Assembly: GCA_050731755.1 (NCBI GenBank)
Contig: JBOHPP010000090.1
Location: 1 to 13,573, forward strand
DNA: 13,573 bases
Source: JBOHPP01 sp050731755
GTDB taxonomy: Bacteria; Methylomirabilota; Methylomirabilia; Rokubacteriales; CSP1-6
Direction of reading: 5' to 3'
The position numbers and the translations under genes are program-made. Shown piece by piece: positions 13,220 to 13,573 of this stretch. The notes below the pieces were generated by a model. That model saw only the letters and a program-made list of their open reading frames with translations. It did no database searches and was not told where the DNA came from. The number at the start of each line of letters is the position of its first letter. Position 1 is the first letter of the stretch.

Positions 13220-13573
13220 ATGGAGCTGCGTGACTGGTTCGCCGCCGATCACCGCGACCTCCGCACGATGTTCGAGCGGACGATCCTGCAGCCGACGTCC
13301 CGGGCCCTGCTCACCGCGCGCCCCGGCGAGACCGGCAACTCGATCGCCTGGCTGATGTGGCACCTGGCGCGCGTGGAAGACGTCGTGATCAACACGGTGG
13401 TGCGCGCCCGGCCGCAGGTGCTGCTGACCGAGGGCTGGGCCAAGCGCATGGGCGTGGACGACGCTCGCCTGGGCACCGCGTTCCGGGACGACGAGGTGAC
13501 AGCGTTCGGGCGGACCGCCGATCCCCAGGCCGTCGACGCCTACTGGCAGGCCGTGCGTGGCGCCACCACGGCC
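13220..13573 (+). CDS. DinB-like four-helix-bundle protein (partial at window end)
   Basis: The ATG at 13220 opens a frame that runs off the window end (118 codons seen). It starts MELRDWFAADHRDLRTMFE and contains SIAWLMWHLARVEDVVINTVV around residues 41-61. This is the WHxARxED signature of the DinB/DUF664 superfamily, whose His (here His48) is one of three metal ligands. Full proteins are 150-190 residues, so about a third is missing. Members are putative metal-dependent hydrolases or thiol (e.g. bacillithiol or mycothiol) transferases, mostly of unknown substrate. There is no Shine-Dalgarno; a TATCCT at 13202-13207 could be a -10 that yields an almost leaderless message. It is divergent from the fused E1 gene, with a ~113-base shared upstream region. 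Confidence 0.72.
   Translation, partial: MELRDWFAADHRDLRTMFERTILQPTSRALLTARPGETGNSIAWLMWHLARVEDVVINTVVRARPQVLLTEGWAKRMGVDDARLGTAFRDDEVTAFGRTADPQAVDAYWQAVRGATTA

Overview
This is a very GC-rich bacterial chromosome segment with tightly packed genes, very high third-position GC and frequent GTG starts. The gene mix is a TAXI-type TRAP transporter, a TPP enzyme beside an amidohydrolase-like protein, UbiD beside an acyl-CoA ligase, and a fused E1 alpha/beta 2-oxoacid dehydrogenase. It looks like an uncultivated soil or subsurface lineage such as Candidatus Rokubacteria (Methylomirabilota) or a relative. That assignment is inference from gene style only; no rRNA or phylogenetic marker is present. 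There are no tRNA or rRNA genes, CRISPR arrays or insertion sequences.

Layout. Positions 1-1781 (+) hold the 3' end of a TPP-dependent acetolactate-synthase-like enzyme, an amidohydrolase-like protein that appears to have lost three internal blocks in frame, and a stand-alone cyclic-nucleotide-binding-domain protein. A good -35 element follows in the gap. Positions 1896-4977 (+) hold a TAXI TRAP cassette (periplasmic receptor, fused permease) and an overlapping 56-residue membrane protein that is easily missed. Positions 5026-6376 (-) are a compact three-gene operon: a Cys-rich small protein, a PaaA/ferritin-like di-iron protein and a small acidic-tailed helical protein. A GNAT acetyltransferase (+, 6438-7082) diverges from it. 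A C-terminal remnant of a glucose/sorbosone dehydrogenase (-, 7143-7886) ends face to face with the GNAT gene across a strong hairpin.

Positions 7949-11048 (+) are UbiD decarboxylase, AMP-forming acyl-CoA ligase and a truncated DUF4396 membrane protein, tightly coupled. An inverted repeat sits in the presumed ubiD promoter. Positions 11136-13106 (-) encode a single-chain E1 alpha/beta 2-oxoacid dehydrogenase with a recognisable promoter and Shine-Dalgarno. From 13220 a DinB-like protein (+) runs off the window edge.

How it fits together. The TRAP cassette probably imports an organic acid. UbiD plus CoA ligase suggests (de)carboxylation and CoA activation of an aromatic or unsaturated acid. 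The E1 enzyme would feed acyl units into an acyl-CoA pool, although no E2 or E3 is present here. Three genes (amidohydrolase, sugar dehydrogenase, DUF4396) look truncated or internally shortened, so the segment seems to be losing DNA by deletion. The most promising uncharacterised unit is the Cys-protein/di-iron/small-protein operon.
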